Positions 1 to 6,039 of a stretch of DNA of 16,964 nt are shown piece after piece. A program made the position numbers and the translations under genes. The DNA is from an uncultured Adlercreutzia sp. (lineage in GTDB: Bacteria > Actinomycetota > Coriobacteriia > Coriobacteriales > Eggerthellaceae), in the NCBI GenBank assembly GCA_902478715.1, contig CABSMC010000057.1:1-16964 (forward strand), given 5' to 3'. Positions within the stretch are counted from its first letter, which is position 1. The number at the start of each line of letters is the position of its first letter. A model generated the notes under the pieces. The model searched no databases. It had not been told where the DNA came from and worked only from the letters and a program-made list of their open reading frames with translations.

Positions 1-2
1 CG

Positions 3-467
3 AACAAGTCGATGCAGGGCAACAAGCGGCGCGACACGAAGCCGGAGGTGCTCGTGCGCCGCATGCTGCGCGAGATGGGCTTTCCCGGCTATCGCTGCGA
101 TTGGGGGAAGGCTCCCGGTCGGCCCGATGTGGCGTTCGTGGGCCGCAAGCTGGCCATCGAGATTCGCGGGTGCTTCTGGCATCGCTGTCCGGTGTGCAGC
201 TTGTCGGTGCCCAAGAAGAACCTCGATTACTGGGAGGCCAAGTTCGCCCGCAACGTCGAGCGCGACGAGCAAAACCTGGCGGCGCTAGAGGAGGCTGGCT
301 GGAAGGTGCTCGTGCTGTGGGAGCACCAGCTGAAGAAGAAAGAGCTGCCCGCCACGCGCCGCCTTCTATACGAATTCGTGCGCCGCGAGGACGACCCTGA
401 CTACGACGAGGCGTTCCCAGAATGTGTGGGGGAAATGTCGGCTCGTTCCGATTCCGAAGTGTCGTAA
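3..467 (+). CDS. vsr: Very short patch repair (Vsr-type) endonuclease, 5' end outside window
   Basis: Vsr enzymes nick DNA 5' of T:G mismatches that arise when 5-methylcytosine deaminates. The family pattern is clear: DTKPE near the N-terminus, PGRPDVAF (the acidic PD of the PD-(D/E)XK-like fold), RGCFWHRCPVC, then NVERDEQNLAALEEAGWKV and LWEH. The frame is open to the window edge; the codons before the ATG at 12 read N-K-S, and in the family DTKPE is normally preceded by more residues, so the ATG at 12 is probably internal and the gene is cut by the window. In many relatives the core reads DGCFWHGCPxH; here Arg replaces the Asp before GCFWH and Cys replaces the following His, so the metal site may differ. 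Vsr genes usually sit beside a cytosine methyltransferase, which would lie to the left. A terminator follows at 510-549. The family call is secure; activity is inferred. Confidence 0.9.
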   Translation, partial: NKSMQGNKRRDTKPEVLVRRMLREMGFPGYRCDWGKAPGRPDVAFVGRKLAIEIRGCFWHRCPVCSLSVPKKNLDYWEAKFARNVERDEQNLAALEEAGWKVLVLWEHQLKKKELPATRRLLYEFVRREDDPDYDEAFPECVGEMSARSDSEVS

Positions 468-509
468 GTTGTCGGCTGCCTCTTCCCCTTCGAGTCGCAG
501 CGCCTTCGG

Positions 510-549
510 GGCCGGTCTTGCGGATGCGCGTCTGCAGGGCCGGCCTTTT
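510..549 (+). terminator. Rho-independent terminator after vsr
   Basis: GGCCGGTCTTGC (510-521) pairs with GCAGGGCCGGCC (534-545), 12 base pairs including G-U wobbles. The loop itself can form a small GAT/GTC stem. TTTT follows at 546-549. It lies 43 bases after the vsr stop. The end of the T-run is part of the extended -10 element of the next gene. Confidence 0.75.
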
Positions 550-557
550 GCTACAAT
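549..557 (+). promoter_or_regulatory. Extended -10 promoter for the 93-aa gene
   Basis: TGC-TACAAT is an extended -10 element; the start would be near 564, giving a leader of about 19 bases before the ATG at 583. No good -35 is seen because the expected position lies inside the terminator hairpin. Confidence 0.5.
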
Positions 558-582
558 GGTGTTTTCGACGAGAGGAGCATGC

Positions 583-864
583 ATGATACCTCGCACCTAT
601 GGGCACGTGGGCACGCCAGTGCGCTTCAAGGGGACGGCCTACGACTTCGGCCACTCCATCGCGGCTGTGGAGTTCTCGCTGGACGATGGCGAGCACTGGA
701 CGCGCTACGAGACGCCGGACACCAACGACTACCAGAACCTCACCTGGACCTTCGACTACACGCCGGAGAAGGCGGGCTTCTACGTGCTGCGCGTCCGCTC
801 GGTAAACGATGCCGGCGAGGTGAGCCCCGAGTCCGCCTTCGCCGAGCTGCAGGTGGACGAATAG
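583..864 (+). CDS. Stand-alone Ig-like domain resembling the molybdopterin oxidoreductase dimerisation domain
   Basis: A 93-aa protein with no signal peptide or membrane segment. The pattern (VRFKGTAYDFG, then IAAVEFSLDDGEHWTRYE, then LTWTFDYTPEKAGFYVLRVR, then VNDAGEVSP) is that of the beta-sandwich at the C-terminus of sulfite-oxidase-type molybdenum enzymes (Mo-co_dimer family), here without any catalytic molybdopterin domain. The start at 583 is chosen because AGAGGAG (571-577) lies five bases upstream; longer in-frame starts overlap vsr and read through the terminator. It may be a free-standing partner or assembly module of a molybdoenzyme encoded elsewhere, or simply an Ig-like binding domain. 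Function is not established. It converges on the ATPase gene, whose stop lies at 923-925. Confidence 0.75.
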   Translation: MIPRTYGHVGTPVRFKGTAYDFGHSIAAVEFSLDDGEHWTRYETPDTNDYQNLTWTFDYTPEKAGFYVLRVRSVNDAGEVSPESAFAELQVDE

Positions 865-884
865 ACGTCGGCGCCTTTCTCGTT

Positions 885-910
885 GTTGCAAATAGTCTCA
901 AGTTGTTGCA
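885..910. repeat. Left copy of 26-bp direct repeat flanking the ATPase gene
   Basis: It matches 2486-2511 in the same orientation at 23 of 26 bases; the common core is AATAGTYTCAAGTTGTT. It lies 12 bases beyond the ATPase stop. This copy also contains GTTGTTGCA twice (882-890 and 902-910), exactly 20 bp apart, about two helical turns. Confidence 0.8.
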
Positions 911-922
911 TAGTTCGATTCG

Positions 923-2341
923 TCAGTGATAAAGCTCATCGACGCTGACGAGATGCAGGCTGCCGTCTTCCCGGGCGCGCTGTTCCAGGTTCTCGCTAAA
1001 GCCTTCGCGGGCGAAGAGGTAGCGTTCGCGCGCGCCGTCTGGCGCGATCTGCGCGATCTTATCGTCAAGATGCGCAAGAACGTTCTCCCCCACGAGTTCG
1101 TGGCCGAACTTGCACTCACCGAAGAGCTTGAGGGCTCCCTTCGGGCGGTTGCCGTGGGCCTTCGAAAGGCCCACGGCATCGATTTCCAACTGCTTGCTCC
1201 AAAAGCGTCCGATTTCTCCGAAGCGCGTAGGAAGTTCTCCCGCGCGGTTCTGCTCGCGCAACCATGTGCGGCAGATGTCCTCAAAGGAAGCGCTGGCGAA
1301 ACGGGTGAGCTGCGGCTCGACATCGAAGCGGTAGACACCGTCGACGTCGAGCATTTCCAAATCCGAGCGGTTGGGGAAAACGAAGGCGTACCAGAAGCGG
1401 AAGAACTCATCAGCCATGCGGTAGAGGCCGCGAGCTCCCTTCGACTGCTCTTTTATGCTGGCCTCGACGGAGAATTCGCGTTCGATGATGCCGAGTTCGA
1501 TGAGATTCCTCAAGTAGACGGCAGCCTTTTGCGCATCTACCATGGCACGGCTGGCGATTTCGCCGAGCGATGAGGCCCCCAGGGCAACGGCCTGAATGAT
1601 GCCGTTGTAAACGGAGGTTTCGCGCAGCTCCTGATGAAGAAGGAACTCCACTTCGCTGTAGAGAGCGCACCCCTTGGCGAGCGCGTGACGCTTTATGTTG
1701 TCGGCGACGCTGAGGTGATCGTCGAACTGCGCCAGGTAATGTGGGATGCCGCCGAGAATGGAGAAGGCGAGCACCTGATCTTGCGGAGAGAACGCGGGGA
1801 AGAACTCGGCGGCGGTGCGGTAGTCCATGGGATTCATTTTGAGGATGCCCGTGGCGCGGCCGTAAAGAGGGTTCTTCTCGGCGAGCAATTCGTTTTCGAT
1901 GTAGCTCATGGCGCTGCCGCAGAGCACGATCATGAGGTTTTTCGACTTCAGCGTGGCATCCCAAAGGTTCTGCAGCACTGAGGGCAGGGAGGGATCCGAC
2001 TTCACGAGATAGGGAAACTCGTCGATGATGAGCAGCGTCCGGCCTTCTGTGGGCAGCTCTGCCACCTCGCCGAGCGCGTCGTGCCAGGTTTCGAAGCGGG
2101 ATAAATAGCGGCCAGCGGGGGAGCCGCCGTCGAAGAGACGGCGAGAGAACAGAGCGAGCTGCTCCTCGCGTGTCGCCTCGGGGGAGGCGAAGAAGATATG
2201 CGGCTTGTCCTTTGCGAACTCGAAGAGCGTTTCGGTTTTGCCGACGCGCCGACGCCCGTAGAGGAAGACGAGTTGAGCTTTGGGCGAGTGGTAGCAATCG
2301 TTGAGAAACGCGAGCTCGTGCTGACGGCCGATAAAGCGCAT
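923..2341 (-). CDS. AAA ATPase with C-terminal DUF234-type nuclease-like domain
   Basis: A 472-aa protein of the archaeal-type ATPase/DUF234 family, widespread in anaerobes and often present in many paralogues; the cellular role of the family is not established. Walker A is GRRRVGKT (residues 29-36), Walker B LLIIDEFP (103-110, D107 E108), followed by the sensor-like LIVLCGSA region. A winged-helix-like middle (about 230-315) leads to a C-terminal domain with FE (353-354), EID (386-388) and GECKFG (408-413), the spacing of a PD-(D/E)XK nuclease fold. The ATG at 2341 is preferred over the one at 2365 because AGGAG lies six bases upstream of it and the family normally begins MRF-x-R-E-x-E-L; the upstream ATG has no ribosome site. 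It has its own sigma-A promoter and sits alone between direct repeats, so an accessory, possibly mobile or toxin/defence-like gene is plausible but unproven. Confidence 0.85.
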   Translation of the reverse strand: MRFIGRQHELAFLNDCYHSPKAQLVFLYGRRRVGKTETLFEFAKDKPHIFFASPEATREEQLALFSRRLFDGGSPAGRYLSRFETWHDALGEVAELPTEGRTLLIIDEFPYLVKSDPSLPSVLQNLWDATLKSKNLMIVLCGSAMSYIENELLAEKNPLYGRATGILKMNPMDYRTAAEFFPAFSPQDQVLAFSILGGIPHYLAQFDDHLSVADNIKRHALAKGCALYSEVEFLLHQELRETSVYNGIIQAVALGASSLGEIASRAMVDAQKAAVYLRNLIELGIIEREFSVEASIKEQSKGARGLYRMADEFFRFWYAFVFPNRSDLEMLDVDGVYRFDVEPQLTRFASASFEDICRTWLREQNRAGELPTRFGEIGRFWSKQLEIDAVGLSKAHGNRPKGALKLFGECKFGHELVGENVLAHLDDKIAQIAPDGARERYLFAREGFSENLEQRAREDGSLHLVSVDELYH

Positions 2342-2380
2342 AGAGAACTCCTGAAGGTTAAACATGAAAAGAATGACCAG

Positions 2381-2423
2381 AGTATGCTATTCAAATTTAG
2401 ATTTGTCAAATCGTGATTTGAAT
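2381..2423 (-). promoter_or_regulatory. Consensus promoter with overlapping palindromes for the ATPase gene
   Basis: On the minus strand: TTGACA (2409-2404), 17-base spacer, CATACT (2386-2381), predicted start near 2374. The -35 lies inside the palindrome GATTTGACAAATC (2412-2400), followed by another GATTTG copy (plus strand 2415-2420). ATTCAAAT (2389-2396) and ATTTGAAT (2416-2423) form a wider dyad. The AT-rich, palindrome-dense promoter suggests a repressor site. Confidence 0.65.
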
Positions 2424-2485
2424 AAAGCAAGAAATCTGGATTCACTTTGATGCTGAATTCGCTCGTGATGGTGAAAGCACTAGAC

Positions 2486-2511
2486 GTTGCGAATAGTTTC
2501 AAGTTGTTTCA
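2486..2511. repeat. Right copy of 26-bp direct repeat flanking the ATPase gene
   Basis: This is the partner of 885-910 (three mismatches), located about 100 bp upstream of the ATPase -10. The two copies enclose 1.6 kb containing only the ATPase gene and its promoter. Confidence 0.8.
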
Positions 2512-2607
2512 CGCGGCGAGATTATTTGCAGCAATGAGTGGTGCGTGGGATGTGAGTGGGGATTGGCTGCGTCTGGAAGCAACGATCTGCGCATCACAAC
2601 AAAGGAT

Positions 2608-3150
2608 TTAAGCTCTCAGCCCAAGGAACGCATCGTAGAGGCGGTTGTCGTCGTCGAGTTCGGGATGGAAGGCGGCGGCTATCTGGTTGCGGTAGCGCAC
2701 GGCTGCCGGCGTGCCGGCCAGGGTGACGAGGGGCTGGACGCCGGGGCCGGTGGCTTCGATGCGCGGGGCGCGGATGAAGGTGAGGGGGACGGCTTCACCT
2801 TCCCAGCGGCCCTCGGCGTGGAAGCTGCCGAGCTGACGGCCGTAGGCGTTGCGGCGGACGGTGACGGGCAGGGTGCGAAAATGGTCGGCCAGAAGAATGA
2901 GGCCGGCGCAGGTGCCGAGGACGGGTAGGCCCTCGGCGATGCGTTGGCGCAGCGGTTCGAACATTCCCAGGTCGTGCAGCAGCTTCGCCTGCGCGGTGGA
3001 CTCGCCGCCGGGGAGCACGAGGCCGTCGAAGGGACGGGCGAGGTCGGCGGCTTGGCGCAGCTCGATGGTGGCGCAGCCAAGGGATTGCAGGCGCTGCTCG
3101 TGCTCGATGAAGGCCCCTTGCAGGGCGAGGACGGCGATCGTTGGGGGCAT
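2608..3150 (-). CDS. pdxT: Pyridoxal 5'-phosphate synthase glutaminase subunit PdxT
   Basis: PdxT hydrolyses glutamine and channels ammonia to PdxS in the cytoplasmic PLP synthase complex. The protein is 180 aa, close to the usual family length. It starts TIAVLALQGAFIEHE, carries the oxyanion motif LPGGEST (46-52), and has the triad Cys81 (GTCAGL), His162 and Glu164 (AFHPEL), so it is predicted to be active. AGGAG lies five bases before the ATG. It follows pdxS on the same strand after a 119-bp gap holding only short GCATG palindromes and no recognisable gene; co-transcription is likely. No clear terminator is seen downstream. Confidence 0.97.
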   Translation of the reverse strand: MPPTIAVLALQGAFIEHEQRLQSLGCATIELRQAADLARPFDGLVLPGGESTAQAKLLHDLGMFEPLRQRIAEGLPVLGTCAGLILLADHFRTLPVTVRRNAYGRQLGSFHAEGRWEGEAVPLTFIRAPRIEATGPGVQPLVTLAGTPAAVRYRNQIAAAFHPELDDDNRLYDAFLGLRA

Positions 3151-3269
3151 GGGATTCTCCTGATTCCGGCATGGGCCATGCGCATGCTGCGGGATGAGAC
3201 GGTGGTGATAAGGCGTGCGTGACGGTGGCTGAGCGCGAAGAGGAGGGCGCGCATGCGAAGGCGGTGGTG

Positions 3270-4172
3270 CTACTGTCCCCGCTCTTCCATGATGATCTGA
3301 ATCTCCTGCTCGTTGATGCCCACCATGGCCTCGCCGAGGTCTTCCGAAAGCGCGGCGAGCATTTCCGGGTCGTTGAAGTTCGTCGTGGCCTTCACGATGG
3401 CCTCGGCGCGCCGGGCCGGATCGCCCGACTTGAAGATGCCGCTGCCCACGAAGACGCCCTCGGCGCCCAGTTGCATCATGAGGGCCGCATCGGCCGGGGT
3501 GGCGATGCCGCCGGCGGCGAAGTTCACCACGGGCAGCTTGCCGGCCTCGTGCACCTCGCGCAGCAACTCCACCGGCACGCGCAGTTCCTTCGCCGCTTCG
3601 AACAATTCATCGGCGCGCAGGTTCTGGATGCGGCGGATCTCGGCGTTCATGCGGCGCATATGGCGCACGGCCTGTACGACGTCGCCCGTGCCCGGCTCGC
3701 CCTTGGTGCGGATCATCGTGGCACCCTCGGCGATGCGGCGCAGGGCCTCGCCGAGGTCGCGCGCTCCGCAGACGAAGGGGACGGCGAAGACGGTCTTGTC
3801 GATGTGGTAGGTGTCGTCGGCCGGCGAGAGCACTTCGGATTCGTCGATGTAGTCGATGTCGATGGCCTGAAGGATCTGCGCCTCGGCGAAGTGCCCGATG
3901 CGGCATTTCGCCATGACGGGGATGGAGACGGCCGCCTGGATGCCCTTGATCATGGCAGGATCGCTCATGCGGGACACGCCGCCGGCCGCGCGGATGTCAG
4001 CGGGGATGCGCTCGAGCGCCATGACGGCCGCAGCACCCGCGGCCTCGGCGATGCGGGCCTGCTCGGGGGTGGTGACGTCCATGATGACGCCGCCCTTCAG
4101 CATTTGGGCGAGCTGGCGGTTCAGGGCCGCGCGCTCGACAGAGGCTGCGGGGGCGGGGGTAGTTTGGGGCAT
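3270..4172 (-). CDS. pdxS: Pyridoxal 5'-phosphate synthase subunit PdxS
   Basis: PdxS condenses ribose 5-phosphate, glyceraldehyde 3-phosphate and PdxT-derived ammonia into PLP on a (beta/alpha)8 barrel. The protein is 300 aa. Asp32 (IMDVTTPEQA), Lys89 (PVMAKCRIGHF) and Lys157 (RTKGEPGTG) sit where the B. subtilis enzyme has Asp24, Lys81 and Lys149, a uniform offset of eight. GIATPADAALMMQLG and VFVGSGIFKS are the phosphate-binding loops. The start at 4172 is chosen because AAGGAA lies just upstream and family proteins begin shortly before the LAQMLKGGVIMDV segment; the frame stays open upstream but overlaps the pdxR start region. It is divergent from the MocR regulator and upstream of pdxT. 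Confidence 0.97.
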   Translation of the reverse strand: MPQTTPAPAASVERAALNRQLAQMLKGGVIMDVTTPEQARIAEAAGAAAVMALERIPADIRAAGGVSRMSDPAMIKGIQAAVSIPVMAKCRIGHFAEAQILQAIDIDYIDESEVLSPADDTYHIDKTVFAVPFVCGARDLGEALRRIAEGATMIRTKGEPGTGDVVQAVRHMRRMNAEIRRIQNLRADELFEAAKELRVPVELLREVHEAGKLPVVNFAAGGIATPADAALMMQLGAEGVFVGSGIFKSGDPARRAEAIVKATTNFNDPEMLAALSEDLGEAMVGINEQEIQIIMEERGQ

Positions 4173-4362
4173 GAGAGTTCCTTCCTTTCGCAAATAATAT
4201 GGGCGAAAGGATAAGGGATAACTGGACTTAGTGTTATATTCAATTCCCAAAGTTTTAATAAGGTCAGATATGCAGCGCGTCGGAGAACCATCACGAGAAA
4301 TGGGGCAGTGGCGGGATGGCGGCTGGCACGAAAGCGCGCAGCGCAAAGAAGGGAGGGAGGCA
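4173..4362. promoter_or_regulatory. Divergent pdxS / pdxR control region
   Basis: A 190-bp intergenic region with an AT-rich core (about 4187-4270), typical of a MocR-regulated divergon. It holds the direct repeat GGATAA-G-GGATAA (4209-4221) running into ACTGGACTTA (4221-4230); the core TGGACT is shared with the PdxR box I recall from Corynebacterium (AAAGTGG-A-CTA type). TATAAC on the minus strand (4238-4233) is a possible pdxS -10 with a weak -35. No strong pdxR promoter could be fixed. Confidence 0.5.
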
Positions 4363-6039
4363 ATGCTCACCTACGCGCTCAACCGCACAGTGAGGGAGAG
4401 CCTGTACGAGCAGCTTTACCGGGCATTGCGGTTCGATATCGAGTCCGGCGCTCTTGGAGCCGGCGATCGTTTGCCCTCCAAGCGGGCGTTCGCGAAGCAT
4501 TTGGGAGTGAGCGTCGTCACCGTAGAGGGGGCCTACGATCAGCTGGTGGCCGAGGGCTATGTGCGCGCCGTGCCCCGCAGCGGTTTCTATGTTCAGGAAA
4601 TCGGGCCGAATCTGGCAAGTTTTTCGAGGATTTCGACATCCGCAGAGGTAAAAGTCCCTCTTGGGGACAGTTCTGGGGCCAAAAGCGCGTCTTGCAGGCC
4701 CGAAGCGAGGATTTCTGGGAATGATGGCGTCGAAAAGTTCGAAAAACTTGCCAGAAAAGGCGCCCCTTTTTGCATAGCTCACAGCGAAGAGGGTTTGGCT
4801 GGGGTTTCTCCAGGCGCCGGACGCAAATGGCTCGCCGACTTCACGGGGGCGACGGCGCCGGAAGGGGTGTTTCCCTACGCGGCGTGGGCACGGATGCTGC
4901 GGCGCGTGTTGGCCGACGAGAGCGAGCGCACGGTGCTGGAGGCGTCGAGGCCCCAGGGATCGCCTCGGTTGCGGGCGGCCATCGCAGCGCATCTGCGGGG
5001 CTTTCGCGGCATGGAGGTGCATCCCGACCAGATCGTGATCGGTTCCGGTGCCCAGTCGCTTTATGGTCTGCTCGTGCAGCTGCTCGGCCGCGACCTGGTA
5101 TACGGTGTGGAAGACCCCGGCTATCCGCGGCTTACGCGCATCTACGAGTCGAACGACGTGACGGTGCGGCCGATCGCTCTCGATGGGGAAGGGCCGGCCT
5201 TGGAGTCGCTTGCGCGCGCGGGCGTCGATGTGCTGCACTGCACGCCGTCCCACCAGTTTCCCACCGGCATCACGGTGCCGGTGTCGCGCCGGCGTTCGCT
5301 GCTGGAATGGGCCCAGAGCGGGGTTGCCGCGCCCAAGGACGGTGCAGCGGCCGGGGAGGCTCATGGTCGGAGCGTGAAAGCTTCCAGCGCCCGGCCGCGC
5401 TACCTCATCGAGGACGACTTCGACTGCGAGTTCCGCATGGCGGGGCGTCCCGTGCCTCCGCTCGCGGCCCTCGATGGGGCTGGGCGGGTCGTTTACGCGA
5501 ACACGTTCTCGAAGACGCTCGGGGGCGCTTTCCGCATTGGCTACATGGTGCTGCCCGAGGCGCTGGCCGAACGGTTCCGCGACAGGCTCGGTTTCTACGC
5601 CTGTACGGTGGGTGCATTGGAGCAGCTGACGTTGGCGCGGTTCATGGAGTCGGGGGACTATGAGCGCCACGTCAATCGCCAGCGGACGCGTTACCGGCGG
5701 TTGCTGAGCGCGCTGATTGACGCACTGGCGGCGTCTTCGGCCGGCGATCATTTGCACTTTGCCAATGCGGGCGCCGGGCTGCACTTCCTCATGGAAGTGA
5801 GGGGCGTCGAAGGAGATGAGAGAGGTGGCGCGACTTTCGAGGAGCGCGTGGCCCGGCGCGCTGCAATTCGGGGCGTGCGCCTGGCGCCTTTGGGCCGTTA
5901 TCGGTTCACGGGCTGCGGGGCGGGTTGGCGCCGTCCCGCCTTCATGATGAGCTTCTCGTCTGTGAAAGAAGAAACGATCCCGGAGGTGGTCGGGATCGTT
6001 TCGGAGGCGGTTATGGCCGAGGTGGGTTGCCGCGCCTAG
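4363..6039 (+). CDS. pdxR: MocR/PdxR-type regulator (GntR winged helix plus aminotransferase-like domain)
   Basis: A 558-aa regulator of the MocR branch of GntR proteins. Residues 8-78 are the winged helix (LYEQLYRALRFDIESGAL, GDRLPSKRAFAKHLGVSVVT, LVAEGYVRAVPRSGFYV). From about 155 a fold-type I aminotransferase domain follows: QGSPRLRAAIAAHLR, GSGAQSLY, DPGYPR, HCTPSHQFPTGI, EDDFDCEF, and the PLP-binding Lys384 in NTFSKTLGGAFRIGYM. MocR proteins next to pdxST sense PLP and usually activate it, often repressing themselves. AGGGAGG precedes the ATG. The interdomain linker (residues 83-131) coincides with a palindromic repeat in the DNA, and a second low-complexity insert lies at 320-344. The gene ends by sharing CTAG with the convergent ferredoxin gene. 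pdxR is a context-based name. Confidence 0.9.
   Translation: MLTYALNRTVRESLYEQLYRALRFDIESGALGAGDRLPSKRAFAKHLGVSVVTVEGAYDQLVAEGYVRAVPRSGFYVQEIGPNLASFSRISTSAEVKVPLGDSSGAKSASCRPEARISGNDGVEKFEKLARKGAPFCIAHSEEGLAGVSPGAGRKWLADFTGATAPEGVFPYAAWARMLRRVLADESERTVLEASRPQGSPRLRAAIAAHLRGFRGMEVHPDQIVIGSGAQSLYGLLVQLLGRDLVYGVEDPGYPRLTRIYESNDVTVRPIALDGEGPALESLARAGVDVLHCTPSHQFPTGITVPVSRRRSLLEWAQSGVAAPKDGAAAGEAHGRSVKASSARPRYLIEDDFDCEFRMAGRPVPPLAALDGAGRVVYANTFSKTLGGAFRIGYMVLPEALAERFRDRLGFYACTVGALEQLTLARFMESGDYERHVNRQRTRYRRLLSALIDALAASSAGDHLHFANAGAGLHFLMEVRGVEGDERGGATFEERVARRAAIRGVRLAPLGRYRFTGCGAGWRRPAFMMSFSSVKEETIPEVVGIVSEAVMAEVGCRA
4611..4755 (+). repeat. Palindromic element inside pdxR (17-bp perfect arms)
   Basis: TCTGGCAAGTTTTTCGA (4611-4627) recurs inverted and perfect at 4739-4755. 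Beyond a 3-base mismatch the match resumes with TTTCGAC, giving 24 of 27 paired positions. A further small hairpin with T-run, AAAAGG-CGCC-CCTTTT, spans 4755-4771. The segment encodes the disordered linker between DNA-binding and aminotransferase domains without breaking the frame. Confidence 0.75.
5971..6002 (-). terminator. Probable terminator for the ferredoxin gene, inside pdxR coding sequence
   Basis: GAAACGATCCCG (5971-5982) and CGGGATCGTTTC (5991-6002) are a perfect 12-bp inverted repeat with an 8-base loop. Read on the minus strand it lies 33 bases after the ferredoxin stop and is followed by TTCTTTC, fitting a terminator for that gene. On the plus strand it encodes part of the last 25 codons of pdxR. 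Confidence 0.65.

Noticed and set aside
424..582. Longer start for the Ig-like domain protein
   Set aside because: It would overlap vsr and translate a terminator and promoter; the extra residues have no family match.
926..1573. 215-codon plus-strand frame opposite the ATPase gene
   Set aside because: It is the mirror of a well-supported gene, with no family signature; high GC produces long antisense frames.
2342..2365. Longer start of the ATPase (ATG at 2365)
   Set aside because: There is no ribosome site, it lies nine bases from the predicted transcription start, and the next Met has AGGAG at good spacing and fits the family.
3219..4214. 331-codon plus-strand frame opposite pdxS
   Set aside because: His/Asp/Gly/Ala-rich translation is typical of antisense shadows; pdxS is unmistakable.
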